Below, piece by piece: positions 28,512-37,337 of a stretch of 64,000 nucleotides of DNA. The position numbers and the translations under genes were made by a program. Every line of letters starts with the position of its first letter. Positions within the stretch are counted from its first letter, which is position 1. The notes under the pieces are model-generated. The model was not told the origin of the DNA. It searched no databases and saw nothing but the letters and a program-made list of their open reading frames with translations. Source of the DNA: Candidatus Scalindua sp. SCAELEC01 (lineage in GTDB: Bacteria > Planctomycetota > Brocadiia > Brocadiales > Scalinduaceae); assembly GCA_004282745.1 (NCBI GenBank), contig SHMT01000027.1, positions 1 to 64,000 of the forward strand, given 5' to 3'.

Positions 28512-31229
28512 CTAATAATAGATTTGTCCTTTTTTTACCTGATTCAGGACAGTACCAATGATCTTGGTTTGGGACTCTTTTATGCAATTTACCGCAGCAT
28601 TGGTATCCTTGATAGATGCCTGACCAGGCTTGATTACAAATATAACCCCGTCAACCATCGAAAACAGTGGCTTAAAACTATTCAATGTATCCAGTATTGG
28701 GGGAGCGTCGACAAGGATTACATTAAAGTGTTGTTTTAGGATGTCCAAAAACTTTGAAAGAAGCGTAAAGAAGAGTAAGCTACCAGATTTTTCACTCCCT
28801 CTGCCTGCCGGTAAGAGCGATAGATTTGGTTCATTTAACGATACCACATGGGATAATATCTCGTCTTCCAGATAACGGTTCCCTCCCATGCACCCCAAAC
28901 GATTGATAATTGGTACGTAATCCTCCCAGAAATGGATTTTTTTGTCTTCGTAGCTCTTAATACTTGCCGGTTCAAAAGAGAAAGAGCCCTGTTTCCAACT
29001 GAAAAGTTTTTGAAGTTGTTCTTCCATCTGTAGCTTAATTGGTCCATGCAATTGATTTTGATTTATATAACCTGCATTAAGGAGAATATACCCTAACGGC
29101 AGGCCAGTACGCTGATTTCGCTCCAGGGCATCTTTCAACTGACACTCTGTAATGACACCACCATTCAAGAGCATGGTTCCTAATCTATTGGAGCAAGGGA
29201 CATCACGGTTTTGCAGGTGAAGGAAACAGCCCTTATCAAAAACGGCCGTCATAGTCTGAGAATCGTTTGTAATAGTAAGTCTACCACTCTGTTTATTTAG
29301 GGCAATGAGGGAAAACAGGTCGTCGACACTGTAACTATCCAGTGTCCCCTCTTGTATATTGAGAGATAGGACTTTTGATATGGCCCCAAGAAGCCCTTTT
29401 TCCATACTACCATTTATCCCAAACATATCATGGAGAGATGGCCGCTGTACGTCAGCGTCTACCATGAGGACTCGTAGACCTTGCCTCGCTAAGTTTATGG
29501 CAGATCTTGCAAGTACCGAGCTTTTCCCTTCACCGGAGGTAGTGCTCTCAACCATCAGTATCTGACCTGACTTATCCGTCTGCATTAACGAAAATTTAGG
29601 GAGAAGATTGGTCATAATGTCATATTGGTAATAGTTTCGGTCATATCTTCGCTCACCGAGAAGAGACTCGTCTGTCAGTAACGCAGGAATCTTCTTTAAT
29701 TTAAGGGATTTGTCGTAGGGGATTATTCCGAGTACTGACATATCCAGATGCCTTGAGACATCTTCAGGCGTTTTCACGGACTTGTCCATATACTCTAAGA
29801 AAAAAGCAAGACCCACACCAAAAACCAGAGAAAAAATTATCGATAAAAGTATGTTTAAAGCCTTTTTGGGTTTTATGGGAGACCGTGGCAACTTAGCCTC
29901 ATGAATGATACGGATATTGCTCCTTCTCGTATCACCAATCAGGCTGGTTTCTCTCACCTCTTTGAGAAGGATGTCATAGATATTTTGGTTGCTCTCAGCC
30001 TCTCGCTTTAACACATCATAGTTAATGGTCTTTTCATTAAATGAGAGTTCCTCCTGCTTATAATTATCCAATTCGTTTTGGAGCACGTCTACTTTAGATA
30101 CAGCCCTATCAAGCTCCGCTTTTGTTGCTATTTTAATCTGCTGTACCTCTAAAATTATATCCTTTTCCAATTTATTAAGTCTTGAATTTATTTCAAGTGT
30201 CTTCGGGTGTTTGGCCCTATAGATAGAAGCCAACTTAGTTTTTTTAGCCTTAAGATCAACCAGTTCAAGACGGAGTTTCTGGATAACGGTATCCTCCTTA
30301 AATTCCGGCAGGGAAAAAGGATTTTCTCTGCCGAGAGAGAATGTTTGGAGCTGGTCATATGCAGTCTTTTTTTTCATCATCTCTGCATTGGCTTGAATAA
30401 GAAGGTAATTCAGTTCCACAAGTTTATGAGATACGATGTTTTCCCTGTCCATAAAGGATACTATGTTGTACTTTTTCTTATAATTGTGGATTGCAAGTAC
30501 AGACTCCTCTACCTTCTTTTTCTGCTCCTCAAGTTGTATTTTTAGCCAATCTATTGTCTTCTGAAATTCTCGATATTGTAATTCGATATTTTTTTCAACA
30601 AATGCATGAGCATGTGCGTTGGCAACACGAACAGCCATCTCACGTGTAGGCCCTTTAAAACTGATGTTAACGAGGTAGCTTGTCCCTATAGGCTCTATAT
30701 TTATATTTGACCTATACCATTTCGCCACCTCATCCATGACAAAAGCACTATCTGATGTTTGCATCTCAATTGGGTCTTTTGAGTCAATGTTCTCTGGTAA
30801 TTTTTCACTACTATTTGATTTTGCAAATGGCGGAGTTGAGAAAATCGCTTTTTCAACATCAACGCCATAAATGGCATCAAACTCTTTCTTTAGATCTAGA
30901 TTTTTAATAACTTCGTGTACCAGATCAGGGTTTGATAATAAATGAATCTGGGTCTCAAAATCATCTTCTATAGTCCTATACTCTCTAGACATAGCACTCT
31001 CTAAACTTTGCTCAGATAAGAAAGGTCTCTCTATCTCTAACTGAGTTGTTGCCATATAGACTGGAGAAGTAGTAAATGAATATATTGAGACAAGAGACAC
31101 TGTGACAAGGAACAGTGTGATTATTAACCACTTGTGCTTTTTTATGACATTAAGCCTGTCTGTTAAGTGTATTTGTTGCGTTAATTGTGATGGCTCACGT
31201 ACTGAATTGCGGTTTGAATTCTGATTCAT
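28512..31229 (-). CDS. Wzc-type tyrosine autokinase with inserted DUF4388/MshEN-like module
   Basis: 905 residues. N-terminal Wzz domain with a first membrane helix (HKWLIITLFLVTVSLVSIYS), long coiled-coil region (about 190-430), second helix near 465-485 (LSIIFSLVFGVGLAFFLEYM), then a BY-kinase: Walker A SGEGKSS near 570, Walker A' LMVDADVQRPS near 590, Walker B VILVDAPPI near 838. Between A' and B a block of about 165 residues (630-796) interrupts the kinase. It resembles DUF4388 and contains two 24-residue MshEN-type motifs (RLGTMLLNGGVITECQL..., then PLGYILLNAGYINQNQL...) five residues apart. The C-terminal Tyr cluster is reduced to GQIYY. It likely controls chain length and export. Confidence 0.8.
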   Translation of the reverse strand: MNQNSNRNSVREPSQLTQQIHLTDRLNVIKKHKWLIITLFLVTVSLVSIYSFTTSPVYMATTQLEIERPFLSEQSLESAMSREYRTIEDDFETQIHLLSNPDLVHEVIKNLDLKKEFDAIYGVDVEKAIFSTPPFAKSNSSEKLPENIDSKDPIEMQTSDSAFVMDEVAKWYRSNINIEPIGTSYLVNISFKGPTREMAVRVANAHAHAFVEKNIELQYREFQKTIDWLKIQLEEQKKKVEESVLAIHNYKKKYNIVSFMDRENIVSHKLVELNYLLIQANAEMMKKKTAYDQLQTFSLGRENPFSLPEFKEDTVIQKLRLELVDLKAKKTKLASIYRAKHPKTLEINSRLNKLEKDIILEVQQIKIATKAELDRAVSKVDVLQNELDNYKQEELSFNEKTINYDVLKREAESNQNIYDILLKEVRETSLIGDTRRSNIRIIHEAKLPRSPIKPKKALNILLSIIFSLVFGVGLAFFLEYMDKSVKTPEDVSRHLDMSVLGIIPYDKSLKLKKIPALLTDESLLGERRYDRNYYQYDIMTNLLPKFSLMQTDKSGQILMVESTTSGEGKSSVLARSAINLARQGLRVLMVDADVQRPSLHDMFGINGSMEKGLLGAISKVLSLNIQEGTLDSYSVDDLFSLIALNKQSGRLTITNDSQTMTAVFDKGCFLHLQNRDVPCSNRLGTMLLNGGVITECQLKDALERNQRTGLPLGYILLNAGYINQNQLHGPIKLQMEEQLQKLFSWKQGSFSFEPASIKSYEDKKIHFWEDYVPIINRLGCMGGNRYLEDEILSHVVSLNEPNLSLLPAGRGSEKSGSLLFFTLLSKFLDILKQHFNVILVDAPPILDTLNSFKPLFSMVDGVIFVIKPGQASIKDTNAAVNCIKESQTKIIGTVLNQVKKGQIYY

Positions 31230-31940
31230 GATTTTGTCGGTAAAGGGACTAAAGGGGTTATTACAAAGGGTGAATTAAGTGGATCAAAGCACTGGGTGTA
31301 GAAAACAATTGATAGTATTCTCGTATATTAAGAGGTACTTCTCCCCAACCACTAAACACAGCTCCGCCCTCTGGGTTACCTACTAAGAGGTAACTTATAT
31401 CAGGTTCATTTCATGGATACTCATCTCATAATAGTTTTCAGATAAAATACGAGACAAGATTGTGCGAGTATAAGTGCAACGAAGATTTGGTTTCCGGCCC
31501 GCCCGGCCGGGTAAAACCAAATCGGTTTTAGTATATTCAAAAACGGCTAAAGTTGTTTTAAGGCAATAAATCTTGAATATTGTTACGCAAACATTTGGCC
31601 AGCAAATTCAGAAAGGTATAAATATTTGGACGAAAAGATATAAAGGGTTTAGATAGCGAAACATAGATTAAAAATTTTATTTTATGAAGATACAAAATCT
31701 CCTGATTATACCGTTGGATTATGTTTACCAAATCACACAATTTTTTTTATGTTGATGTAACATGTAAAAATATATAGAGTTATATAATTCAACAAAAACT
31801 GACAATTCATTAAGGGTGCTAATTCGTATTGTATAGCTTTATAAATACTCCCTTTAACTACTATCATGATTTTCTAAGTACTGTTTGCCTAATAAAGGGT
31901 CTTCCTTACGATTCCAAATAATATAACATTGAGAAAAACC
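31230..31940. other. Long untranslated leader between terminator and kinase gene
   Basis: About 710 bases separate the leader terminator from the kinase ATG. It contains repeat R1 copy b (31416-31536) and otherwise AT-rich sequence. A 60-codon minus-strand frame at 31558-31740 has no ribosome site and no recognisable family, so I do not call it. If transcription reads through the terminator, this whole stretch would be mRNA leader. Confidence 0.5.
31416..31536 (+). repeat. Interspersed element family R1, copy b
   Basis: Starts GGATACTCATCTCATAATAG and ends AAATCGGTTTTAGTATATTC. Shorter than copies a and c (about 120 bp), with the same ends and the same central GCCCG...CGGGTAAAACC hairpin. 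It lies in the untranslated leader ahead of the tyrosine kinase gene. Confidence 0.65.
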
Positions 31941-31998
31941 AAAAAAAAAAGCCTTACGCCTAGAGTATTTTTATAAATACATTCGGCGGTAAGGCTTT
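31941..31998 (-). terminator. Intrinsic terminator at end of candidate riboswitch
   Basis: On the minus strand AAGCCTTACCGCC (31997-31985) pairs with GGCGTAAGGCTT (31960-31949) with one bulged base, followed by a run of ten T. The loop holds a further GTATTT/AAATAC pairing. The 5' arm overlaps the 3' edge of the candidate aptamer, so aptamer and terminator pairing are partly exclusive. That is the standard arrangement of a transcription-controlling riboswitch. Confidence 0.85.
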
Positions 31999-32077
31999 CT
32001 TTAGAGATGTTTCCGTATTCTCTATAAGACCCTTTACTCTGTGCCCCCTGATCTCTCAGGGTTTACCTTTATCGAAG
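31985..32077 (-). ncRNA. Candidate cyclic-di-GMP-I-like (GEMM) riboswitch aptamer
   Basis: On the minus strand: AAAGGTAAACC, then a perfect 6-bp hairpin CCCTGA-GAGA-TCAGGG with a GNRA loop (32061-32046), then GGCACAGAGTAAAGGGTCTT, then a second perfect hairpin TAGAGA...TCTCTA (32024-32002). The order and spacing match the cyclic-di-GMP-I pattern GGCAAACC / GNRA hairpin / ACGCAAAGCCACGGGTCTA / second helix. By eye about 17 of 23 bases after the first hairpin agree with the consensus I remember, but ACGCAAAGCC is altered. The downstream terminator and EPS kinase gene support a regulatory role. Ligand not proven. Confidence 0.5.
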
Positions 32078-32141
32078 TTTATAACGTTATTAATGAGAAG
32101 AAGATTATTTTTTAATCACCAGTTTGTGATTAGCGCCCGTT

Positions 32142-32169
32142 ATTCTAACGAATGATGTTTTTCTGTCAA
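32142..32169 (-). promoter_or_regulatory. Sigma70-type promoter of the riboswitch/EPS leader
   Basis: TTGACA (32169-32164) and TAGAAT (32147-32142) are separated by 16 bases on the minus strand, a near-consensus pair. Transcription would start near 32135, followed by a small hairpin (TAATCAC...GTGATTA) and then the aptamer about 55 bases later. Confidence 0.65.
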
Positions 32170-32469
32170 TATGACAAAGTAGGACAAATTAAAAAAAATT
32201 TTGATAGAGAGAAGCCTTACAACTGCTTTTTGGACGACAGTTGTATTACTACTCTTCAAATATCCTTTGAAAGGTACTGTGTGAAAACAATATTACGTTG
32301 TTCGCTCTTTTAAATTGTTAATGGTTATTTTGCATTATTCCTGTATCGTTACTTTAAATCGATTCGATTAAATATAAAGCGGAAGGGGGAATTGGTATTT
32401 TTTCGGAATGACAGTATATTAATACATGTAAATATTTTTGGAATGATGGGGTATCGAAAGGCTAATTTC
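32170..32469. other. Gap downstream of the lyase-like gene
   Basis: About 300 bases with no gene. On the minus strand an inverted pair ACAACTG...CAGTTGT (32244-32219) followed about 25 bases later by a run of T could be a weak terminator for the lyase-like gene just upstream, separating it from the leader promoter. Confidence 0.4.
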
Positions 32470-33324
32470 TCATTTAACGAGTCGTAAATTAGAAGGAGGA
32501 TCGAGAGGTTCTCCAAGTTGAGGTCCGATACGAGTTGTACTTATCGCAGTATCGTCAACATACACCGTAAAAGGCATGGGGCTTATCTTGTCGCCATAGG
32601 CGTTAATGCTCCAGCGGTTGTCGCCATCCGGGTATTTTGTCTTAACCTTATCCATATCGTAAATCTGTACACCGTCCTGCCAAAAGCTAATTCGTCCCGT
32701 ATACCCACTTGATTGTTTAAGATATACCTCAATGTGAATCCACTGATTTTCTGGTACGTCCTTTACTGTCTGATGGTAATGTTTTAGGACTTTATTCTCA
32801 TCTTCAGTAGGTCCGGCCATAACACCTTGCCAGGTCAACATGAAATACATTGCGCCGTTGTTACGATTGCGTAACTCAAGTACCCAAACAGGATTGTTTT
32901 TCGTGGGACTTTGCGACTTAAATTGGATAACGTTTGCCCAGTTGTCGATGACATAGTGGGTGGGGAAATAAAGCCAGGAGCTATAGTAAAAGCTATCACC
33001 GGTTCTACTCTCAATATATCTAAACTGTCGACATCCCCCATCCGGATCCCAAGATCCTAATGACATCTTCACAGAATATTCACCTGAATGGCTCTGCTCA
33101 GAGGTTACTCCTTTGGGTGGTCTCAGACAATCTCCATTGTCATAAGATCCCCACCATTGAGACCCAGCAGGTCCTTCCTCATCCCATTGAGAGAGGTCCC
33201 CGGTTTCGTGATCCGCAGACCAGACAATATGTGCACCGAAAGAGACAGTCGGTAGTGTAAAGCAGTGAATCAGCAAAAGATAGAGTAGCGTATATGCATT
33301 AATACCCAAATGTTTTGTTCCCAT
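32470..33324 (-). CDS. Secreted polysaccharide-lyase-like protein (concanavalin-type fold)
   Basis: 284 residues with an N-terminal signal peptide (LLYLLLIHCFTLPTVSFGAH, cleavage probably after the last Ala/Gly region). The mature part begins WSADHETGDLSQW and has sheet-rich segments QWIHIEVYLKQSSGYTGRIS, FWQDGVQIYDMD and VYVDDTAIST, the pattern of heparin-lyase-like / PL-type jelly rolls. It may cleave or bind the polymer made by the locus, which often includes such a lyase. Catalytic residues cannot be fixed by eye. A strong TAGGAG ribosome site lies seven bases before the ATG. Its 5' leader holds a 9-bp inverted repeat (33354-33391). Confidence 0.6.
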   Translation of the reverse strand: MGTKHLGINAYTLLYLLLIHCFTLPTVSFGAHIVWSADHETGDLSQWDEEGPAGSQWWGSYDNGDCLRPPKGVTSEQSHSGEYSVKMSLGSWDPDGGCRQFRYIESRTGDSFYYSSWLYFPTHYVIDNWANVIQFKSQSPTKNNPVWVLELRNRNNGAMYFMLTWQGVMAGPTEDENKVLKHYHQTVKDVPENQWIHIEVYLKQSSGYTGRISFWQDGVQIYDMDKVKTKYPDGDNRWSINAYGDKISPMPFTVYVDDTAISTTRIGPQLGEPLDPPSNLRLVK

Positions 33325-33742
33325 GAGATAGCTCCTAAATTAGATAAGGGGATGCCTATTAGGGGATTAATCCATTTAATCGCTAATAGGCCAGCGCAAG
33401 AATTTACCAAATTACACTGTTAGCCTTAAAATGCATTGAACACTTTTCTACTGATCATGAACTGATTCACACTGAAGGCATTTCTCAGCAGATTATACCT
33501 TCTTTAATGATAAAAAATTTGTATCTTTATTATCGTGCACATTAAAATAAAATCAAATATATTTCATCGATATTTTCATTTTTTTGTCAACTCTTTCACT
33601 TTAATATGTTTGACAACAGAATGGTAAAACCTACAATTAATAACTATCATCTCTTATTATTGGAGAGATATTTAAATTAAAAACTGCTTCAGATTAAATT
33701 CAATCTTTTATTTATTAAACGGATTCAAAGGAGTTCAAGTAG
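33325..33742. other. Divergent intergenic region
   Basis: About 420 bases between divergently transcribed genes (lyase-like, minus; peptidase, plus). It contains a 9-bp inverted repeat GCCTATTAG...CTAATAGGC (33354-33391), transcribed in the lyase leader, and the plus-strand promoter at 33610-33637. No small gene seen. Confidence 0.55.
33610..33637 (+). promoter_or_regulatory. Sigma70-type promoter for the fused peptidase gene
   Basis: TTGACA (33610-33615), 16-base spacer, TACAAT (33632-33637). The predicted start near 33644 gives a leader of about 100 bases before the ATG at 33743, which has AAAGGAG upstream. Confidence 0.55.
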
Positions 33743-36700
33743 ATGAATTGTCAATCATTACGTTGCTTTGCACAAACGGTTTTTTTTATTCTGATCGCGT
33801 CAACGATAACATTTGGAGAGGTAAAACACGATATTAAGATTAAGCTAGATCCAGAAAGTCATCGGGGTGAGGTCGTTGATAAAATTACCTTGCCTTCTGC
33901 ATCATGGAAAGCGGAATCAATCAATTTCACGATTCACCAGGGGCTCAAACCTGAAATTTTAGAAAAAGATGTCATTTTAAGAAAAAACTTTGGTGCCGAA
34001 GTCAGTCGATTTTTTAGCAGTAATCCATCGCTTAAACAAAGCACTATTCAGATAGAGCTTTTTGAGGTCAGGTTGCCTCCAGGGGTCAACCAGTTTACCC
34101 TCAAATATGAGGGTGAGATTTATCATCCTGTGAAGGAGTATGGAGAGGAGTACGCCCGCAGCTTTAGCGTATCACCCGGCATAATTTCAAAGGAAGGCGT
34201 ATTCTTAAGCGGGTCCAGCTTCTGGTATCCCCATTTTGAAGATCAACTGGTAACGTTTCGTATGGACGTGGAGTTACCGGCAGGCTGGTCATCGGTCACG
34301 CAGGGGGTACGTATAAAGCATGATACCGGTACAAACAACCGGCGTGATGTCTGGGAGACGGACAAACCTCAGGAGGAGATTTATCTTATATCCGCTGAAT
34401 TTACCGAATATGGGCAGGCTGCAGGGGCAGTTGATGCCATGGCATTTTTGCGACAACCTGATTCCCAACTCGCGCAAAAATATCTCGATACCACCGCACA
34501 GTACCTTGAGATGTATCGAAAACTCCTTGGACCGTATCCCTACAAAAAATTTGCGCTCGTAGAGAATTTCTGGGAAACAGGATATGGCATGCCCTCTTTC
34601 ACATTGCTAGGCCCCAAGGTAATCCGTTTTCCTTTTATCCTCCACTCTTCATATCCCCATGAGATTTTACATAACTGGTGGGGTAATGGCGTATACACTG
34701 ATTATGAAAAAGGGAACTGGGCTGAGGGGCTAACTACGTATCTTGCCGATCACCTCATAAAAGAGCAGCGTGGTATGGCTGTTGAATACCGTCGTTCTGT
34801 TTTACAAAAATACACAAACTATGCAAAGGGTAACAAAGATTTTCCTCTGACGGAATTTCGATCGAGGCATAGCGCCGTTACAGAGGCGGTAGGATATGGT
34901 AAGACCATGATGCTGTTTCATATGCTGCGTCAACAATTTGGTGATAAGGCCTTTGTCAAGACCCTCCATCAATTTTTTCGAAAATATCAGTTTAAGGTGG
35001 CTTCCTTTGATGATGTTGAAACTACCTTCAATACCGCTAATGAAGAACAGATAAAACTTTTGTTTGAACAGTGGGTGAAGAGGACCGGAGCTCCATCCTT
35101 GAGAGTCGGTCAGGCTATGACAAAACCGCAAGGTGACGGTTACGTTTTGTCAGCCACCCTTGAACAAATTCAAGATTCAGAACCCTATCGGCTGAAGCTG
35201 CCAATTGCCGTTCACATGGAAGGTGTCGAAAACGCATATCAGTCGAGTGTTGATATCAATGAGAAAGAGTACCAATTGAGGCTCAACCTTCCTAAAAGAC
35301 CAATACGGCTGGACGTTGATCCGGAATTTGACATATTTCGTACGTTAGACAATAATGAAACTCCACCTGCCATAAGTCAGGTATTTGGTGACGAAAAGGT
35401 ATTGGTCCTCATACCTGAAGCTGCAGCAGAACCAATTCGACAGGGGTATCAGGATCTGGCAAATGTTTGGAAGAGAGGTCGCTCAGTGAATCTAGAGATT
35501 ATGCTTGATAGTGAGTTGGAGGAGTTACCAACAGATCATACCGTGTGGGTGTTTGGTTGGGAGAACCGTTTCCGTCACATAGTAAAAAAGGCCCTGTCTG
35601 ACTATGGTTACGAAGATAATGATAGACAAATTGAGATCGAAGGTACCGATCTTGATCGTAAGCGCCACTCTATTGTCGTGATAGCACGACACCCCTCCAA
35701 CAGCGCACATGCACTGGCCTGGCTTGCTACCGATAATGAGGCTGCTATACCGGGATTGGGAAGGAAGCTTCCTCATTACAATAAGTATAGTTACCTCGCT
35801 TTTACCGGTGATGAACCTGACAATGTATTGAAGGGACAGTGGCCCGTAATCAATTCACCGATGTCGGTTGCCGTTAGGCAGAGTGATGGTAAAAAAGTGG
35901 AGTCAACGATTGCTAAACTTGCACCACGTGCTGCTCTGGCTCAATTGCCTCCCGTTTTCTCTGAAGCGAGAATGTTGGATGATATCAAATACCTCGCTTC
36001 TGAAGAATTAAAGGGAAGGGGCCTTGGTACTCCCGGGTTAGATAAAGCAGCCGACTATATTGCAAAACAGTTTGCTCATGCCGGAATACAGCCCTATGGA
36101 GATGGTCCAGATGGTTATTTTCAGATTTGGACTGAACAGGTAGACAATCCTGAGCGTACGGTTACGATTAAAAATGTTATTGGGATACTTCCGGGTGTAA
36201 ATCCAGAATGTGAGGGTCAAAGCGTGATAATTGGCGCACACTACGATTCTCACGGACTCGGTTGGCCTGATTGTTTTCAAGGAAACGAGGGGAAAATACA
36301 CCCAGGTGCTGATGATAATGCCAGTGGTGTTTCTCTCTTATTGGAATTGGGGCGTTTACTTGGTAAAAAATGGCAACCTGAACGCACGATCATATTCGTA
36401 GCTTTCAGTGCAGAGGAGGCCGGAAAGCTTGGTTCTCTCCATTATGTTAAAGAGGCAAAGAGATATCCTATTTCTCAGGCTATGGCGATGATTAATCTTG
36501 ATACCGTCGGCCAACTAGGCACCGACGCTCTTACCATATTTGGTAGCTACTCTGCACGTGAATGGGTACATATCTTTCGCGGAGCAGGTTACGTAACCGG
36601 TGTACCAATAAAACAGTCAACCATTGATACCGGAAACGGTGATGAGTTGAGTTTTCTTGAAGCCGGTGTGCCCGCCGTGCACTTCTTCAGTGGTGCACGA

Positions 36701-37144
36701 GATAACTACCATCGCCCCACTGATACTGTTGATAGGATCGATACAGCAGGTTTGGTTAAAACTGCGGCTGTCCTGAAGGAAGTTGTAGAGTACCTTGCAT
36801 CAAGACCTGAACCGCTCACGTCAACACTCACGACAGTTTCAGGTAGTGCTTCCATAAACACAAAGCAACCCCATACGACAAGGAGTGTCTTCCTGGGAAC
36901 CGTTCCAGACTTTGCTTATCGTGGGGAAGGCGTTCGCTTAAGCGGTGTGACTCCTGAGTCACCGTCCGCTGAAGTAGGCCTTCAGGAGGGAGACATCATT
37001 ACTCGAATCGGAGAGAAGGTAATCAAAGATCTGCAGACCTATTCTCATATCTTAAAGTCGTTGCAGGTAGGTAATGAGATTACGATTGTTTTTCTGCGTG
37101 ACAATATTGATCACTCGGTCACAACGAAGGTGGTTGCCAGATAG
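33743..37144 (+). CDS. Secreted M1 aminopeptidase - M28 peptidase - PDZ fusion
   Basis: 1133 residues. Signal peptide (TVFFILIASTITFGE), then an M1-type gluzincin domain with HEILHNWWGN and the third zinc ligand Glu in WAEGLTTY 18 residues on. The exopeptidase GxMEN motif is altered to YGMPSF. The second half is an M28 domain: IIGAHYDSHG, GADDNASGVSLLLELG, FVAFSAEEAGKLGS and HFFSGARDNYHRPTD supply zinc ligands and general base. A PDZ domain ends the protein (GVRLSGVTPESPSAEVGLQE...GDIITRIGEK). It probably degrades peptides in the periplasm or outside. The terminal PDZ may position substrates. Two unrelated zinc peptidases on one chain is unusual. Confidence 0.8.
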   Translation: MNCQSLRCFAQTVFFILIASTITFGEVKHDIKIKLDPESHRGEVVDKITLPSASWKAESINFTIHQGLKPEILEKDVILRKNFGAEVSRFFSSNPSLKQSTIQIELFEVRLPPGVNQFTLKYEGEIYHPVKEYGEEYARSFSVSPGIISKEGVFLSGSSFWYPHFEDQLVTFRMDVELPAGWSSVTQGVRIKHDTGTNNRRDVWETDKPQEEIYLISAEFTEYGQAAGAVDAMAFLRQPDSQLAQKYLDTTAQYLEMYRKLLGPYPYKKFALVENFWETGYGMPSFTLLGPKVIRFPFILHSSYPHEILHNWWGNGVYTDYEKGNWAEGLTTYLADHLIKEQRGMAVEYRRSVLQKYTNYAKGNKDFPLTEFRSRHSAVTEAVGYGKTMMLFHMLRQQFGDKAFVKTLHQFFRKYQFKVASFDDVETTFNTANEEQIKLLFEQWVKRTGAPSLRVGQAMTKPQGDGYVLSATLEQIQDSEPYRLKLPIAVHMEGVENAYQSSVDINEKEYQLRLNLPKRPIRLDVDPEFDIFRTLDNNETPPAISQVFGDEKVLVLIPEAAAEPIRQGYQDLANVWKRGRSVNLEIMLDSELEELPTDHTVWVFGWENRFRHIVKKALSDYGYEDNDRQIEIEGTDLDRKRHSIVVIARHPSNSAHALAWLATDNEAAIPGLGRKLPHYNKYSYLAFTGDEPDNVLKGQWPVINSPMSVAVRQSDGKKVESTIAKLAPRAALAQLPPVFSEARMLDDIKYLASEELKGRGLGTPGLDKAADYIAKQFAHAGIQPYGDGPDGYFQIWTEQVDNPERTVTIKNVIGILPGVNPECEGQSVIIGAHYDSHGLGWPDCFQGNEGKIHPGADDNASGVSLLLELGRLLGKKWQPERTIIFVAFSAEEAGKLGSLHYVKEAKRYPISQAMAMINLDTVGQLGTDALTIFGSYSAREWVHIFRGAGYVTGVPIKQSTIDTGNGDELSFLEAGVPAVHFFSGARDNYHRPTDTVDRIDTAGLVKTAAVLKEVVEYLASRPEPLTSTLTTVSGSASINTKQPHTTRSVFLGTVPDFAYRGEGVRLSGVTPESPSAEVGLQEGDIITRIGEKVIKDLQTYSHILKSLQVGNEITIVFLRDNIDHSVTTKVVAR

Positions 37145-37166
37145 TGGTAGTTTTCGTTCTACCACT
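37143..37166. terminator. Short hairpin at the peptidase stop codon
   Basis: AGTGGTAG/CTACCACT pair across an 8-base loop, overlapping the TAG stop. There is no T run, so it is at best a weak or RNA-stabilising element rather than a classical terminator. Confidence 0.35.
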
Positions 37167-37223
37167 GGGTATTTGTTCAAGCGCTAGATAATATGATTGC
37201 CTTCGTATTACAATCGGACAGTC

Positions 37224-37259
37224 GCCCAGGAAAGAATAACATGTTGTTCTTTCCTGGGC
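37224..37259. terminator. Perfect 13-bp palindrome between convergent genes
   Basis: GCCCAGGAAAGAA and TTCTTTCCTGGGC pair perfectly around a 10-base loop, between the plus-strand peptidase and minus-strand TolB-like gene. Without a T tract it may stop or shield both transcripts. Its arms resemble the ends of the element at 51368-51581, so it may be a collapsed copy. Confidence 0.5.
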
Positions 37260-37337
37260 CCCTAGTACTTTCTTCATAACCGTTAATTCTGATTACAAAT
37301 CAGGATAGTTTAGTAATTTTGTTACAATACAATCGCC

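Noticed and set aside
31558-31740. 60-codon minus-strand frame in the EPS leader
   Set aside because: No ribosome site, no family, low-complexity Ile/Lys/Leu composition expected from AT-rich DNA.
32046-32061. CTGAGA block suggesting a TPP riboswitch
   Set aside because: The rest of the TPP pattern (second CUGAUC...GCGAAGGGA part) is absent; the block is just the GNRA-loop hairpin of the candidate aptamer.
6326-33324. Exosortase (XrtA) or PEP-CTERM sorting system
   Set aside because: The gene set resembles such loci, but neither an exosortase nor a protein with a PEP-CTERM tail is present in the window.
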